From Lanius collurio (Eukaryota > Chordata > Aves > Passeriformes > Laniidae), in assembly GCA_020086605.1 (NCBI GenBank), contig JACBWW010000002.1, positions 29,936,475 to 30,000,474 on the forward strand: a DNA stretch of 64,000 nucleotides, written 5' to 3'. The translations under genes were made by a program, and so were the position numbers. Below the pieces are notes generated by a model. The model saw only the letters and a list, made by a program, of their open reading frames with translations, had not been told where the DNA came from and did not search any database. Shown piece after piece: positions 11,256-23,610 of the stretch. The first letter of the stretch is position 1, and the number at the start of each line of letters is the position of its first letter.

Positions 11256-14200
11256 AACAGATGCCCCATAAACTCAGATACCAGTCCTATTTATCACTCT
11301 TAGCAGAGAATATCCCCCAACCCCACACTCCTGGATGCACAGTGCTTTCTCTGCCTTGGCCAAGTCCCCATGTCTCTTGGACCTGTACTGGTGCTGCACA
11401 GGCCCAAAGAGAAGGCAACAGCTGCAGTGCCAGACTCACTATCTCTGACCTCCTGACTGGAGATAAGCATGTGGCAAAAGTACTCACAGTGTATGTTACA
11501 TACCTGTGCAAACAGAAACAGAGCCAGGACAACCTCTCCCTCCAGCCAGGCTGTCTTGATGCAATCTAGATAACACCAGCTGTATCACACTTTGGGGATC
11601 TTTGATACAGGTCGTTTTACCCAAAGTCTAAGCCTAGACAACAATAGCACTCAAAACCAAAGCAGTTTCCTCAGAATGGCAAGACGGGAAGCACTGGGAA
11701 AGTGTCTGACAGTCCTTTGGCAGCAGTACGCTCCTGTGACTTAAAGACAAGCACACGTGTGGGTGAAACCCAAACATGCACAGCCTTGCAGGATGCTCAG
11801 CACAAAGCATTTGAGAGGATTCTGGAGTTGGCTGTTATCCCAACAAGTTGATATAAACCTAGGTCCTACAGGGAAAACAGGTGCCATGGCAGAAAAACCT
11901 TGAAAGAAAGGTCTGCACTAGAACAGTGTGAGATTTGGTGTTCAGCCCTGAAAGGGCCACAGGTGAGCAAATATTTACAGAGAGATGACCAAGATTATCT
12001 GCCATCCACTGTGTCTATACAGCTCTTGTCTCTCCCTTCCTGAGAAAACTGTACAGCTTGAATGTGTCTCTCTCAATAAAATTAAGTTGCTCTTCCTGGA
12101 GAGTCTGGCCAAAAAACAGGATAATGGCAGATTATGGAATGTGTATTTGTTTCTCCCAACAATATCCAAGAAATGGATTAACCGATTTAAACCAGTTCTC
12201 TTCTGAATAAACAAATTCATCTCTCTGGGTGAGGAGCTCTCACAGAAGCTTTTACTCAGCCTATTATTGAAACCACAGAGGTGTTGAGAGATGAGCAATG
12301 AGCTGCACAGAAGCTGAATGGCAGAGCAGGTGGGCTGCAATCTCACAGAGGAGACCCAGGTTCTCGCTTTAAGGCAGGCTCTCACCTTCCTGACGCACAT
12401 ATCTGGGTATTTTCCTCTCTTCTTTCATGGTCTTTTACCCAGGGCACAGTGAGGAGGCCTCACTGTACTTTGCATCTGACGTGTGGTGCCACAAACCAGA
12501 CATGCCAGCTTTGCAAAATCTGCTCCCCAGCCTTGGAAATCCCCCTGCCATCTGGGCCTTTTTCTTTATGTCTCAAGTCTCTTGTATCTCCTGGCCACCA
12601 CAGCGTGCAGACATGCTCTGTCAGACCAATTTCAATCAAAGAGGTAAACTGGAAAAGCTCTCGGTGCACAAGGGAGACTTCCCAAGAAATCTCACTGAGT
12701 GGCAGCACATGGGAACCTTCCCCACTAGGCAGCAAGCTGAGAAGAGACTACAGCTCTGCAGTGTAAGACCCAACTGTTAAACAGTTACAACAAAATTTCA
12801 GACCAGTCAAAATTCATACTACTGCTTTACTCTGTGAAAGACAGTTGTTTTTTTTTTCTTTAAAGCTGCATATAACAAATGCTACGAAAAACCCATCACT
12901 GGGAGTCCTGGGGCTTTGCTGTATGAACATAAAGGTGTTCCAAAGAAGAAAATGCTAGCTAAGCATCCTTAGCCTGTCAGATTGTCTGCCCCTTAAAGCC
13001 ATGAGGCTGGCAGGAGGGTAGGGCCAACGAGTCCTACACAGTAACTTCTGGTACAACCCCATGTGAGGACCCCATCCTAAACAGATGTAAGCGCTGTCAC
13101 AGACTCCATCTATCAGGCCCCAGGACCAATGGTAATTGGTCCCAGGACCCAGATGGTAATTGTTATGACAAATCTGAGGCCAGCTGTAAGTCTCTGTGGT
13201 TGCTGCTTTGCTCTGAACTGTAACTGGGATTACAGTCATGACAGAGTAAAACTTCAGCCTGTCCCGAGACTGACAACTCGAATTAGTTGTCAGCAGCCCT
13301 GGCATTGGGAAATGGAGTGAGCAATCCTAATGCTGTGTGACCCAGGACAGGGCTGCGTGCACAAACACAAGCTCTAAGGAGCTTAATCCCAAACACAATA
13401 CTGCAAGTAAAAAGTGTGTTGACAATCAGGAATGAAATCCTCTGCCCTTAACAGGGGGAGCAGAGGGGTGCTGTGTATTGAGAGAAATGCAGAAATAACA
13501 TGTATACTTTCAGCTCAGTCACACAAATTTCTATACAACTTTTTTGGGGATAAGCAGGGAGGATTTCCATCAAAGTGAAACCTAATTACCAGGTCAGGCT
13601 TTGTTCAGACTGGTGGTTCAATGTCATGCCCATGGCTATGAATTATTTTATTCTTTTTACCAATTAAAGTCTCCAAGTTTGCAAACATTGAACTTGCAGA
13701 ACTGTGCAGAAGGCACAGTTTTCCTTCGGCTTCAAATACAGACAGGCTTGCCCCAGAACATCAGTTCATTCTTAAGCCTCTGATGGTCTAAAGTGAACCA
13801 GAACACACCAGAGTTCTAGTTGGCAGGAGAGACTGAGGTTTCCCTCTCTTGGCAGCAAGACCTGTACCATGGAGAACAGCAGTACTGGAACATGAATGGA
13901 AGAGCAGGAAAGCTCCAGCCGCTACAAGAGCAAAAAAACATCTCTTGCCCCCAAGTTAGCTCCTGAACTGTGCTCCTCAGCTTGGAGGTGGGTATCAGGA
14001 TGAATTTCACTGATGAAAATAACAAAGAAAAACAAAACAGTTACTATTAACAAATACACTCAGAAATTAAACCAACCAGGTCTAAAATTCTTAGCACATG
14101 GCTCCATACAGCAGCTCACATGGCCAAGCAGCAAGACAGATAAGCCAGCTCAGCTGCAGATAGGAGGGTCAGCTGTGGCCCCTGACAGTCTCATTTCTCT

Positions 14201-16450
14201 TTGACACCCTTCATGGCAGCAAGAGCTGCAGGGAGCTCTTAGGAGCCAAAAGCTCAGTCTTAGCCACTCTGCAAAGACATCTCCATGCCAAAAGCATGTC
14301 TCAAGAGCACTTTTAAGAGAGCAGTTAATATCCAAGCTCATGTTTCAGGAGGGGGCAGGGCACCAGAAAAGAGCACTGACATTGAGCTATGGCTTCAACA
14401 CTTGATCGAAACAGTTTAATGCATTTCCATTTCCAGTTGCATGGATCCAGCAATGTTTCTTACTTATTTACAGTATCACCCCTCCCCTGCTGCCCGCTCT
14501 CGTGTTTGCTACATAGATAACAGGGGAAATTGATGCTGACTATCGCCTGCCTGATGTACAGCACTGCCAATGGGTTCAGCAGGATTTTAAAGGGGAATGA
14601 GTCAACAGTGTGTGACCAGGAATAACATTTGCCAGTGTGTGAGCTTCAATAGGAAAACATATCTGTGCCCACCTGAACATTAGTTAAAGTGACAATGGCA
14701 ACAGATGCCCCAGCAGGACGTGTTCTGGCAGTCTTCCAGGACAGGGCAGAGCCAGACCAGCTTGCTAGTCACTGGCCCTACAGCAATGCCTATCTCTAGG
14801 ACTATAAATGGCTCCTTAAGTCCTGATAACCATCCCTCCACAGGGAATGTCAGTCTGCTTTCCTGATTACACCTAACATTCACTATGCTTTGAAGATAAA
14901 GCACAATAACTCACCTGCTGCCTAATGTGGCAGAACTTTATCTTAGGGCAGTAAGTGTAATCCTTTGGAGATCAATCCCAGATGATTGTGGGCTATTATT
15001 TTAGATCCAGAAGAGGTAAAATTCACAGGCCATGTTAACGCAGGGAAGGAGATACTCAGGTTAATTCTTTTTCTAGTCTTTTTTCCTGCAAAGATTTCAC
15101 CTGCTGTGGGATCCCAACATGGGAAACAGGGACAACTTTCAGACTTGACTATCAAAAACAAAGTCAGCCCTATATAACTATCCCCCTTTCCTCCTACTCT
15201 TCTTTCACTGGGCACTCAAAGACACCAAAACTTCCACCAAAGACAAAAGTGGCAGCAGTGAAAGTCTGCTTATCTCATCTTCAGAACTGGGTGAACTAAT
15301 TAACAGCTCTCAACAGAGGAGACAGGTGCTCTTCTCCCAGGCTTTGATGGTTATCCAGAGAGGGAGAAGCCTGAGATAGCAAGTAGTGAGTGCTGTGAAG
15401 GAGGATACACCCATCTGCAGGGAAATAACGGGAGTAGATGTTTTGAGGATCAGGTGGGATGAGGAGTGCACGGTTGAGCTGGACTTGGACTGAGCTGTCC
15501 AGTAGTTTATGAGATGTTCAGGACTGGCAAAGTGCCAGAGCTGACACAATATTATTCAAGCAGGATAATGTACTAGGATTGCAATTTTCATCATACTCCT
15601 TTATGACGCTCCAACATAGCAAATATCATATTCACCATAGTAAGACACTCATGTCAAGGGCTACCTCCAGCAGCAGCCAGAGCTTAGAGTCACGACTAAC
15701 CTTCGTAATTCCTGGAAATACTGTTTTGACCACTCTCTTAGGTTACATGGCTAATACATATTTTTCAATTTCTTGTTACATACTTGCTAAATTAGTATCT
15801 AAGTAGCATCCTTTTCACTGACTCACATATGCATGCTTTCTTTCCTCTTCTCATACATATCAGCTCAAATTACACTATTGCATTCCAAAACCCAGACTGC
15901 TGTACATTTTCAAGCCCAGTGTGTGTTTCACAGCCTTACACTAGTTCCCCTACACAGGGTGGCCCTGCCCTGATTTTAAACACATCTCTGCAGAGGATTC
16001 ATTTTTCTGCTGGGATTTTCTCAAGTACCTGGTCCTAAAAAAACCCCATGATGAAAACATCAGTGATAGTATTGATATTATGATATTATTAAGAGAACTC
16101 TGCCACTCCAACAATATTTTTATTTCAAGACTCCAAAGTGCTACGTTTATTATGCTCCACAAATCTTTGATGAGATGGGTCAGTTTCATTCCTGTTTTGA
16201 AGATACAGGAAAAGATGACAAGACATTGCCAATCCAAGTGGTAGATTCCCAGGAATTCTGGCAAGCCCAGTCTCTCGCTCTAACCATTATACAACATTTC
16301 TTCATCTTAAACACAGAGCTATAAGGCTGTACAGACTTTCATAAATGTATTAATCTTTCAAAGCTCTACACTACAGACCAAGAAGTCCAGGGAACACATC
16401 ATCCATCCTGTCAGAGAGCTGATGATAGACAATTTCCACTCATAAGCTAA

Positions 16451-16520
16451 AAGAAAAGCAATTTCTGCTGCTTTCTAAGTACAAAAAGAAAAGCAACTTT
16501 TTCTGCTTTCTAATTACAAA
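16451..16520 (+). repeat. Two-copy direct repeat of about 36 bp
   Basis: AGAAAAGCAATTTCTGCTG plus CTTTCTAAGTACAAAA is followed at once by AGAAAAGCAACTTTTTCTG plus CTTTCTAATTACAAAA. Two T-runs (16554-16565 and 16579-16589) follow. Confidence 0.8.
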
Positions 16521-16810
16521 AAAAACTCCCAAAAAACTAAAAAGTCCAAACACTTTTTTTTTTTTGACAGCTGACTTGTTTTTTTTTTTCTCTTCTTTTT
16601 CTGTTTCCACTATTGCAGTGCAGTTGGAAAAGCCTATTTCTGGACGAGCTTGTTACAATACACCACTACATGCATGAGGATGAAGGGAGAAAACCAAGGG
16701 TAAAAGGGAAACACAGAAACAGGTTCTGACATCTAATCAGATCTGCTGTATTGATTTTGCAACTTTAGCTTTGGAGCAAATCAGAGAAACAGCCACATTA
16801 CCATCCAGAA

Positions 16811-16990
16811 GGCGCTGTTCACGGAGCGAGGCGGTCCGCAGGAGCTCCCAGCGCCGCACAAACAGGCCGGCCTGCATGCGCACACACGCGCACGGCCCCG
16901 GGGATGCGCACCCCTCCGGAGCCGCGCTCCGACAGGATGCGCGGGCTGGGGGAGGTGAGGGAAGCGCTCATCACGGAGGCTGCAGGAGCC
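16811..16990. promoter_or_regulatory. Isolated CpG-dense patch in MDGA1 intron
   Basis: By eye this 180-bp stretch holds about two dozen CpG dinucleotides, with GC-box-like and CGCGCAC motifs, while the flanks for many kilobases are CpG-poor. A good plus-strand splice donor context, GGGGGAG|GTGAGG, lies near 16947. CpG-dense islets in birds usually mark promoters or unmethylated regulatory DNA. It could be an unannotated antisense transcript start, an internal MDGA1 promoter or a CTCF/enhancer site. No protein similarity was seen on either strand. Confidence 0.35.
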
Positions 16991-19287
16991 GCACGATCCC
17001 CATTTCCAACAAGATGAGAATTCCAGAGCAAGCCACCGAACTAATGAGCTGCCCACGCTGGAAAGCTGTGTTTCAATTAACCACAGCAGCCCCTGCCGCA
17101 CCCACATCCTTCCAGCAGCAGGAACAAGGAGGAGAGGGATAAGCAGGGACTGTGTTGATTCTGGGTCTATTTTTTTGCACGAAGGGAAAGGGAGGAGGCT
17201 GTAAAAGGGATGAGGGCAATTCTTGCCCTACTTTCTTGGTTTGTAGTTTCTTTTTCATACTAATGGGAAGAACAATGGCAGCACTGAAACCAAAGCTGCC
17301 TGCTGATGCACAGAACAGGCAGTGCCACCATAAAAAGTCCTTCCACATTTTCCAGGCAGGAGGAGACAGCTCAGGTATACAAAAACTCAGTATGCACCCA
17401 GCTTCAACTAAGGGTACAGGGAACTGATTGACAAGGGAAGGGGGCTGTTCAGGTGGGCTGGCACGTGGACCATATGACCATTACCTGGGCAAGATCACAA
17501 TAAAGCATTTCTTGGCCATTGGGAAGATCTATAGGAAGAGTACGTTCAGTTACTCTTTACACAGATGTTCATCACATCTTTGCTTTCTTGAGAGTCACAT
17601 CAAAGTCTCTGCCCCAGACAGCTTCTGACTTGCACCTACCATCTTTCTTGTGTGGAGAGTCAAGTCCTTCCCCTTCAGCCCAAGACTCAGGGCTGTGATC
17701 CCCCTCCAGACCACCTAGTAAGACTGAATTCAACCCAAGCTAGGCATTGCTGCTCCCTCTGCAGGGGCACTGAGGGTCAAGCAAGGTCCATACAGCTTTC
17801 AAAAAGCAACACCAAACTGGGGACACCAGCAGGTCTGATGGTTCTTTACTCTCAAGGGAAATTTTGAGACACATCTCATCACCTCTTGATGTGACCAAAA
17901 GTTACCTTCCCTGCCAGTCCCTCCAAGACCCACATGACTGAACCAGGCTGCCTTCCTGAACAGCTCAAACCAAGACACACATTTACACCCTGCTTAAGAG
18001 AAGCTTCTCCACACATACTTAGGTGCACAGAAATCTTCACACATTTCCCTATCTCATCCTGTAATCTAATCCTGCCACACTCCTGAATAGACAGAGATAA
18101 TTTTAAAAGGGACTCTTCAAATACTCAAAGTGCCTGCAGGATTTCACAGACCTCTGTTACTTCTGTGCTCCCAGCAGCTCACATCTGTGAGCAGTTTGTC
18201 TGTTTGGTTTCAGCCAGGTTGTCTGCTCTGGTCTCACTTCTCTTACTCCTGAAGAGTGAGCCTGGAAGAAGTGTGGCAGCATGTCTAATGAGTGCTGCTG
18301 TGCTGTGTGTGGAGGCTAGTCAGTCACAGCCCAGAGGCAGCATGCCCAGGTGTAAATTAACCTGTTCCCTGCCTGCCCCACACCTGTCAGATCCGTGCTG
18401 CTCAGAGTACTCTGCAAGCATTCAACAATCGCACTGCACTAATGGGATGAGATCTGCAGGGAGAGCCAAGGTATTTTACCCGGCTGCCTTCCCTCAGCCT
18501 GATTTGAAATCTTTTAAGAGAGAGAGAGCACAGACTCCTGCATGTCAAAACACACCTCAACAGCTGTGGGAGCTAAGCAGGCACTCAGTTCTCTGGATGG
18601 AGAAAGCACTGCAGGGAAAGGATGGAGATGTCACCCAATGCAGGATCGCACCCTCTATGTTCACCTTTGTGTACAGATAGTGGCTTCAAGTAGGGCTGGG
18701 AGAACCACCCATAGCTGAAATCACCCCACACACTACACCTGCTAAGAATCAGTTTTCTGTTACTCACAGCCTGGTTGCTTGAAAACCATTTGGGAGTATA
18801 CATTCCCTGTTAGGTCTGCCTAGCACTGTTTTCCAGGCAAAATTATTCAGGCATATCCAGGGGTAACTAAGTTAAAGAAAGAGTTGTGGTGTGGAAATGG
18901 CCTAATAATATTAATTTGCTACCTTTTGAGTGCTTGACTTTACAAACTACTAACAAACTACTAACTAACCCTAAAGGTATTTTACATGTAATGCACATAA
19001 ACATACCTGGTGAAGCTGCACTCATCCCCTGACACAGAAATAGAAACCATTGTACACAAACACACACAACACCTCTCCTTTCCTCTCACAACATGCTTGC
19101 CATATCGTAGTACCCTGCTCTTAGCCTTGTGTAGCCTGAAAAATTAAAAATAAACTGTCAAAAGTCCCCAGACAAAAAGAGATGTGTCTTCTCAGCCCAG
19201 TAAGAAAGGTCAACCCTGCCTAGTCCCCAGACTTTTGTGTACAAAAGCATTCAGGCAGACACTCCAGCACTGTACAATTGTACTCAC

Positions 19288-19581
19288 ACTGCACGTTGAG
19301 CTGCACCAGGGCTTCCCGGGGTCTGATGTTAAATCCATTGTACCTGGCTGTCTGACACTTATAGGTCCCACTCATTTCTCGGCTCACGCTCTCCAGGTGC
19401 AGCTTCCCATCGTATGTCTCCATGGTCATTGTCCCTGAAGGCATGGGGGTTTCCTTATCTACCCGGGACCAGATGATGGGTGGCTTCGGCTTTCCTCGAA
19501 CCTCGCACTGCAGCTCGGCCCTGGAGCCTTCCCGCACAGTGATGGTGGACTGACCCTTAGGGACACTGATTGTTGGTGGCA
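19288..19581 (-). CDS. MDGA1: MDGA1 exon: complete Ig5 domain
   Basis: The acceptor is GCCTTTTAG before 19581 and the donor is GCAGT|GTGAGT after 19288; the exon is in phase 1 at both ends. It encodes residues 416-513, opening [19 protein letters not shown]. Ig cysteines are at 441 ([12 protein letters not shown]) and 491 ([13 protein letters not shown]), with core tryptophan 453 (IIWSRVDKE). The EMSGTY motif precedes the second cysteine. The ending [13 protein letters not shown] matches the end of Ig5 in MDGA1, and the expected continuation, Ig6 opening FPPEVEP in human as I recall, is not found downstream in the window. Reading through the donor meets a stop about 20 codons later, near 19220. 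Confidence 0.95.
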
Positions 19582-19871
19582 CTAAAAGGCAGACAAGAAG
19601 GGAATCATTTTACACTGGGTTTTCATCAAGTAAGGAACATTCTAGAGATGCTTCTGATTGAGCCACACCAACAGCCTTGAACTCTGGAGGTTTCCACTTG
19701 ACATGCTGCATCCCCTCTATAAGCACACTGTCCAGGCAAGTTATCCTACAGGGTCTGGAGCTGCAGGGTACCATGGAGGATCCCAGCCTTTCCAACAGTG
19801 TATACCACTATCAATGGCAAATGCCAGTTGTATTGAAGCAAACTCCAGGCTCCCATCCTTCTGTTTGTAAA

Positions 19872-19897
19872 ATGCTATCCAACTGCAGGGATAGCAT
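19872..19897. repeat. Perfect 9-bp inverted repeat with 8-nt loop
   Basis: ATGCTATCC is followed after AACTGCAG by GGATAGCAT, giving a perfect short hairpin on either strand. The pairing does not extend past the ends, so it is too short for a microRNA precursor. Confidence 0.7.
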
Positions 19898-20149
19898 CAA
19901 GGCACACAAAGCCAAAAGCCTCTGATCCATTTTTCAATTTATGGTCAGTGAATTTCTCAAGTGGAACTGCAGTCTTTTGGCCAAGAAATAGAAGTTGTAT
20001 CTGCTGAGATATCTAGTCCCCTTATCCAGGTCAGACCAAAATCAAGACTTAAAGGATTAGGGCTTGTAGAACCCATCTCCAGCCTTCTCAGAGGTCCAAG
20101 ATCCCTGTTTGTACTTAAACCACAGCAGGGAGTCAGCTCTGTTAAGTGT

Positions 20150-20212
20150 CTTTGCTTATTTTACTTTTGTTGTGTATTTTACTTTTATTATTTATTTTGC
20201 TTTTGTTGGTGA
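20150..20212 (+). repeat. T-rich tandem-like simple sequence
   Basis: Repeated ATTTTACTTTTGTT and ATTTTACTTTTATT-like units produce a low-complexity tract about 570 bp upstream, in gene sense, of the Ig5 exon. Confidence 0.65.
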
Positions 20213-22887
20213 ATGCACTATGACTTTCTCACACCAATAAACCATTTGAGTGAGAGATGGGTCCCAGCAACAATCGCTCCTGGCATTCCTTCAGGTTGGG
20301 AAGAGCTCACTCAGCAGAACTGCTGCCAGGCTGAGACTGGAGTTAGAGGCAGAGTAACACTCAAGGAAATATTCAGCTATGAACTGACAAACACAACTTT
20401 GCTGATCAACAAAGCTCAAAAAACCCACAATGAATACAGGGTTCAGTGATGTCAGTAGGAAGAGGTTTGTTGTTCACATCCCCAATTCCGCCAAGAACCC
20501 AGGAAGGGGATTTTTGTGCTATACCACACATAATATTGACAATTTATTTGTGTTAGACTTTAGAGTCAACAGTTCAGCTGAGGTAAATATGGCCACGATC
20601 TTTTCTGAAAGCTCCTTTTTCAGCCCTTCCTGCTGATAGTGGCAACACTTGGATTGACACTTCCATAACTGCAAGGGCCATGTACTTCATTTCCATTTAA
20701 ATCCAAATATAGAATACAGAAGCTGCAACAGGCTAGTCTGACCAACATTTGCTCAATTCAGCTCCAGCAAAGGAGAGTGTGCTATGGTAATTGTACATAT
20801 TACAGCCTGCAGCTCTTTGTGAGCAAATTTAGGATGAATCCAGCTTAATCTCCCTCTGCAGTGACCTCCCTATGCAACAGGGAGGCCACATTTTCAATTT
20901 GCAGGTCTCCTGTGGGCTGGGGAATCTCATCACACCCTGTCCTGCACGGTGTGAAGGGACGGCAGCAGTTTCAGTGCTGACGCTGCCGGCAGCCGCTCAC
21001 CTGGCGAGCAGCAATTTTCTCCACAGGAAAAGTTGTAAATTGCATTTGAAGGTTTTTTTTTTTTAATTAAAGCTTTCTCCTTGGAGCTGCTCAGTGGAGG
21101 CAGCCACTTTGATGAGCTCAGGCTTTGCTCAGTGGGGAAACATGAAGCCACTGCTGCCATACTCTTGCTCTGATCCTGTGGTCTGGGGAAAACCTGGTGT
21201 TTTATGTAGGAACCACATGTTGGAGGTGGCTCGTTGCTGTCTGTGGGGATGCAGCATGTTGGATAGCCATGGCTGCAGCATGGAGGGCTGCTCCAGCAGG
21301 GATGGCTGTTTTCATTCCCTGGGACACAAAGCGGTCCTGCTGGCCCAGGGTGCCAAAGAGAGGCTTCAAAATGCCCCAGGCTGTCCTCCTTCCCTTCCTC
21401 ATTGGCAGCATACACACAAGCACATGGAACTCCCTCTCCTTCAGACAGGCAACCAGACACCTCCTTTAAGGCAGCAACTGGCTGGTGCTTGGACCAACAC
21501 CTGCACTGACAGACACTGCCAAGCCTCTTGGTGGGATCATCCAGGGTCTCCCAGCTCTTCAGCCTCTGACCCTTGCAGTCTGAAACACAATTGCACTCTG
21601 CCATCTAGTGATCTTGGGCAAAACGGATCGCTCCAGGTGGTATCAGCCACACAAGTTCGGGAGAGACAGTTTTGCACCAGGATTGGGGAGTTCCTCCGAT
21701 TTTATTCCCTGTTAGTATTGATAGGGTTGGTGTCAGCTGGCATGCAGAGCTCCTAACCTTCCATGGCTGCCCACAGAAAGGAAGGACCATTCTCCAGTGT
21801 TTAGCAGATCCACTGCACAGATAGGGATCAGTCTCCAGGTTGTCAACAAGAACTGCAAGCAATCCTATCGGGAGCAGGCTGGCCCCAGTATTTCTAATGG
21901 GAGACAAGGTCTTCCCAAGGCATCAAAAGTAGTTGCAGTACTTTTTTCTGGGGAGCTGAAGTGAGCAGCATCCAGAATCAAGAGTGAGATCAGCCTGGTC
22001 TGTGGATCCAGCACAACCAGGGACTAAGAAGAAACCTTCTGTGAAGGTGCAGGTCAAAATCCGTGGGCAGCTGACTCCCTTGACTTCCATCAGATTACTA
22101 ACTCAGTGCTTCTTTGTGCTCATGGTCCGGGAAAGGCTGCACAATGACATGGGTGTAATGGAGAGCACAGCTGGACTCACCACCTCCCCAGAAACAAAAA
22201 GACAGCCCTGAGACTCTATATTTCAGTCCCCAAAGTGACTGACAAATACTGACATATTGGTCCTGCCCTCACCAAGCCACGGGGCGAAACTTTGACCCTG
22301 ATTTTAAGGGGAGGAGGCATTTATAACACTGTGACTCCTACAGAGAGTGCCCAAGAGAGACTGCATTTGCAATCCAGTAAACATTAAATGCCTTCACAGA
22401 ATTTGCTATGACAGATAACACCAGTATTCTGGACACAACTCTGAAGAAAGGTACATTCCTCATAAGCAGTGCCAAAGAGAAGAAACAGTAGCTTGCTTTC
22501 TCTTTTACTCCCTTCCAAGCAAAGAGACACTTGAAATTTACTGAAATACCACCCCTTCTTCCTTCCTTCACAGTGTGGAGGTTTGTCTGAACAATCACAC
22601 TGTAAAGCTGTCTCTGTAGCTTTGACAGGAGTGCACTTTGGGCTTTTTATAGGGAGAAAATAAAAAGGAAGATCTGCTTGGTAACATAGCACATCTGACT
22701 GAGAAGTTGTAACTATTACCCACCTCCAGTCTCAGCCAAGTGCTTGCCTGAGTATGTAGACCTTTCTCCACTGGCGTTCAAGACATGCATGTGAGGTTTT
22801 TGAAAAAAGCCAGACGCATGGGGCTGTGGGGCAGCCAGTGATGCCAAACACTCCTCTGAGGTCCCTACCTGCCAGAGGGAGGCTCAC

Positions 22888-23217
22888 CTGTCTCTGAGGA
22901 GATGTTCACCTCCACACTGAGGTCAGGAATGGGTGCTCCCTGGAAGGTAGCCACGCACAGGTAGGTGCCATAGTCACTGAATCTCAGGTCAATAATCTCC
23001 AAGCTGCAGGTCACAGGTGGGAGCTCGGGGTCATTGCGGGTGATGAGCAACCGGTCTGAGAACCTGGCTGGTTTCCCGTTCTTGTACCAGGAATAGACAA
23101 CCTTCTCCTGGGGAACAGCATCCACATGGCATGAGAGCTTCAAGTCCTGGCCTAACTGGATGGTCTCGCTCTCTTTGATCACATCAGGGGTGATCTGGAA
23201 TGTGGCATTCTTCATGG
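22888..23217 (-). CDS. MDGA1: MDGA1 exon: complete Ig4 domain
   Basis: The acceptor is TTCACCTCAG before 23217 and the donor is ACAG|GTGAGC after 22888; the exon is in phase 1 at both ends. It encodes residues 306-415 plus the first base of Val 416, opening SMKNATFQITPDVIKES. Ig cysteines are at 335 (LSCHVDAVPQEK) and 393 (DYGTYLCVA), with core tryptophan 349 (YSWYKNGKPAR). Sequons are at 309 (NAT) and 410 (NIS). This block differs clearly from MDGA2 and is the best evidence for the MDGA1 call. An additional cysteine at residue 376 (PPVTCSLEI) replaces the Ser I recall in human MDGA1. It sits next to the strand before the second canonical cysteine and has no obvious partner. Confidence 0.95.
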
Positions 23218-23610
23218 CTGAGGTGAACAGAAGCGCAAAACTGGTTAGGGATAGCAAAGTATCTTGCAGGGGACAGGAAAACTGTTCTTTGCTCCTCAGG
23301 GAGGCAACCTTCCCATGCAAAATTTGCCCAAAAACCTCCCCCACTTATGTTCCCACAAAATGTCCCAAGGGCCTCACATCTTGCAGTCTGGGATCATCCA
23401 GTTCAGGATAAGGCTACAGTCCAGGATGAAGCTGCAAGCAGTGCTTGCAAAGCTGTTGGCCCAGGAGCAGAGAAACTTGCACAGGCACTTCTCCAGAATA
23501 TTAATTACTACTAAATATCCCATTCGCCCTCAGCTGTACAACAACAGCCAGGAGGAATGCAATTCCCCTGATCCCTGAAAATACATGCTCTGAGAAAAAT
23601 GGCAACTTAC
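23218..23610 (-). other. MDGA1: Short intron between Ig3 and Ig4 exons
   Basis: This 393-nt phase-1 GT-AG intron is the shortest seen in the gene. I see nothing else in it. Confidence 0.9.

Larger units (their letters stand above)
1..19287 (-). other. MDGA1: Long MDGA1 intron 3' of the Ig5 exon (incomplete)
   Basis: At least 19.3 kb follow the Ig5 donor without a recognisable Ig6, fibronectin-like or MAM exon. I looked for the expected motifs (a YECSVSND-like Ig6 end, MAM-domain segments) among the translated frames and found none. The stretch holds duplicated sequence (3430-3881), old CR1 pieces (6371-6760), a tandem duplication (8020-8340), a CR1 (8375-9320), an LTR (10723-11255), a small direct repeat (16451-16520) and a CpG-dense patch (16811-16990). 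The remaining blocks (1-3400, 3900-6370, 6800-8000, 9330-10700, 11260-16440, 17000-19287) show nothing I can name. Confidence 0.75.
19582..22887 (-). other. MDGA1: Intron between Ig4 and Ig5 exons
   Basis: This 3.3 kb phase-1 intron has no exon. Long open frames overlap on both strands at about 20930-21756 without domain similarity. A perfect 9-bp inverted repeat lies at 19872-19897, T-rich simple sequence at about 20150-20212, and a 12-T run at 21053-21064. Confidence 0.8.

Noticed and set aside
16781..17142. Ig6 exon of MDGA1 in the CpG-dense patch
   Set aside because: I translated all three minus frames. None shows the Ig6 cysteines, tryptophan or the YECSVSND-like end.
18165..18680. 171-codon plus-strand open frame
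   Set aside because: It has no recognisable domain or exon borders and lies in intron; probably chance.
19872..19897. MicroRNA precursor at the perfect inverted repeat
   Set aside because: The stem is only 9 bp and does not extend, far short of a microRNA hairpin.
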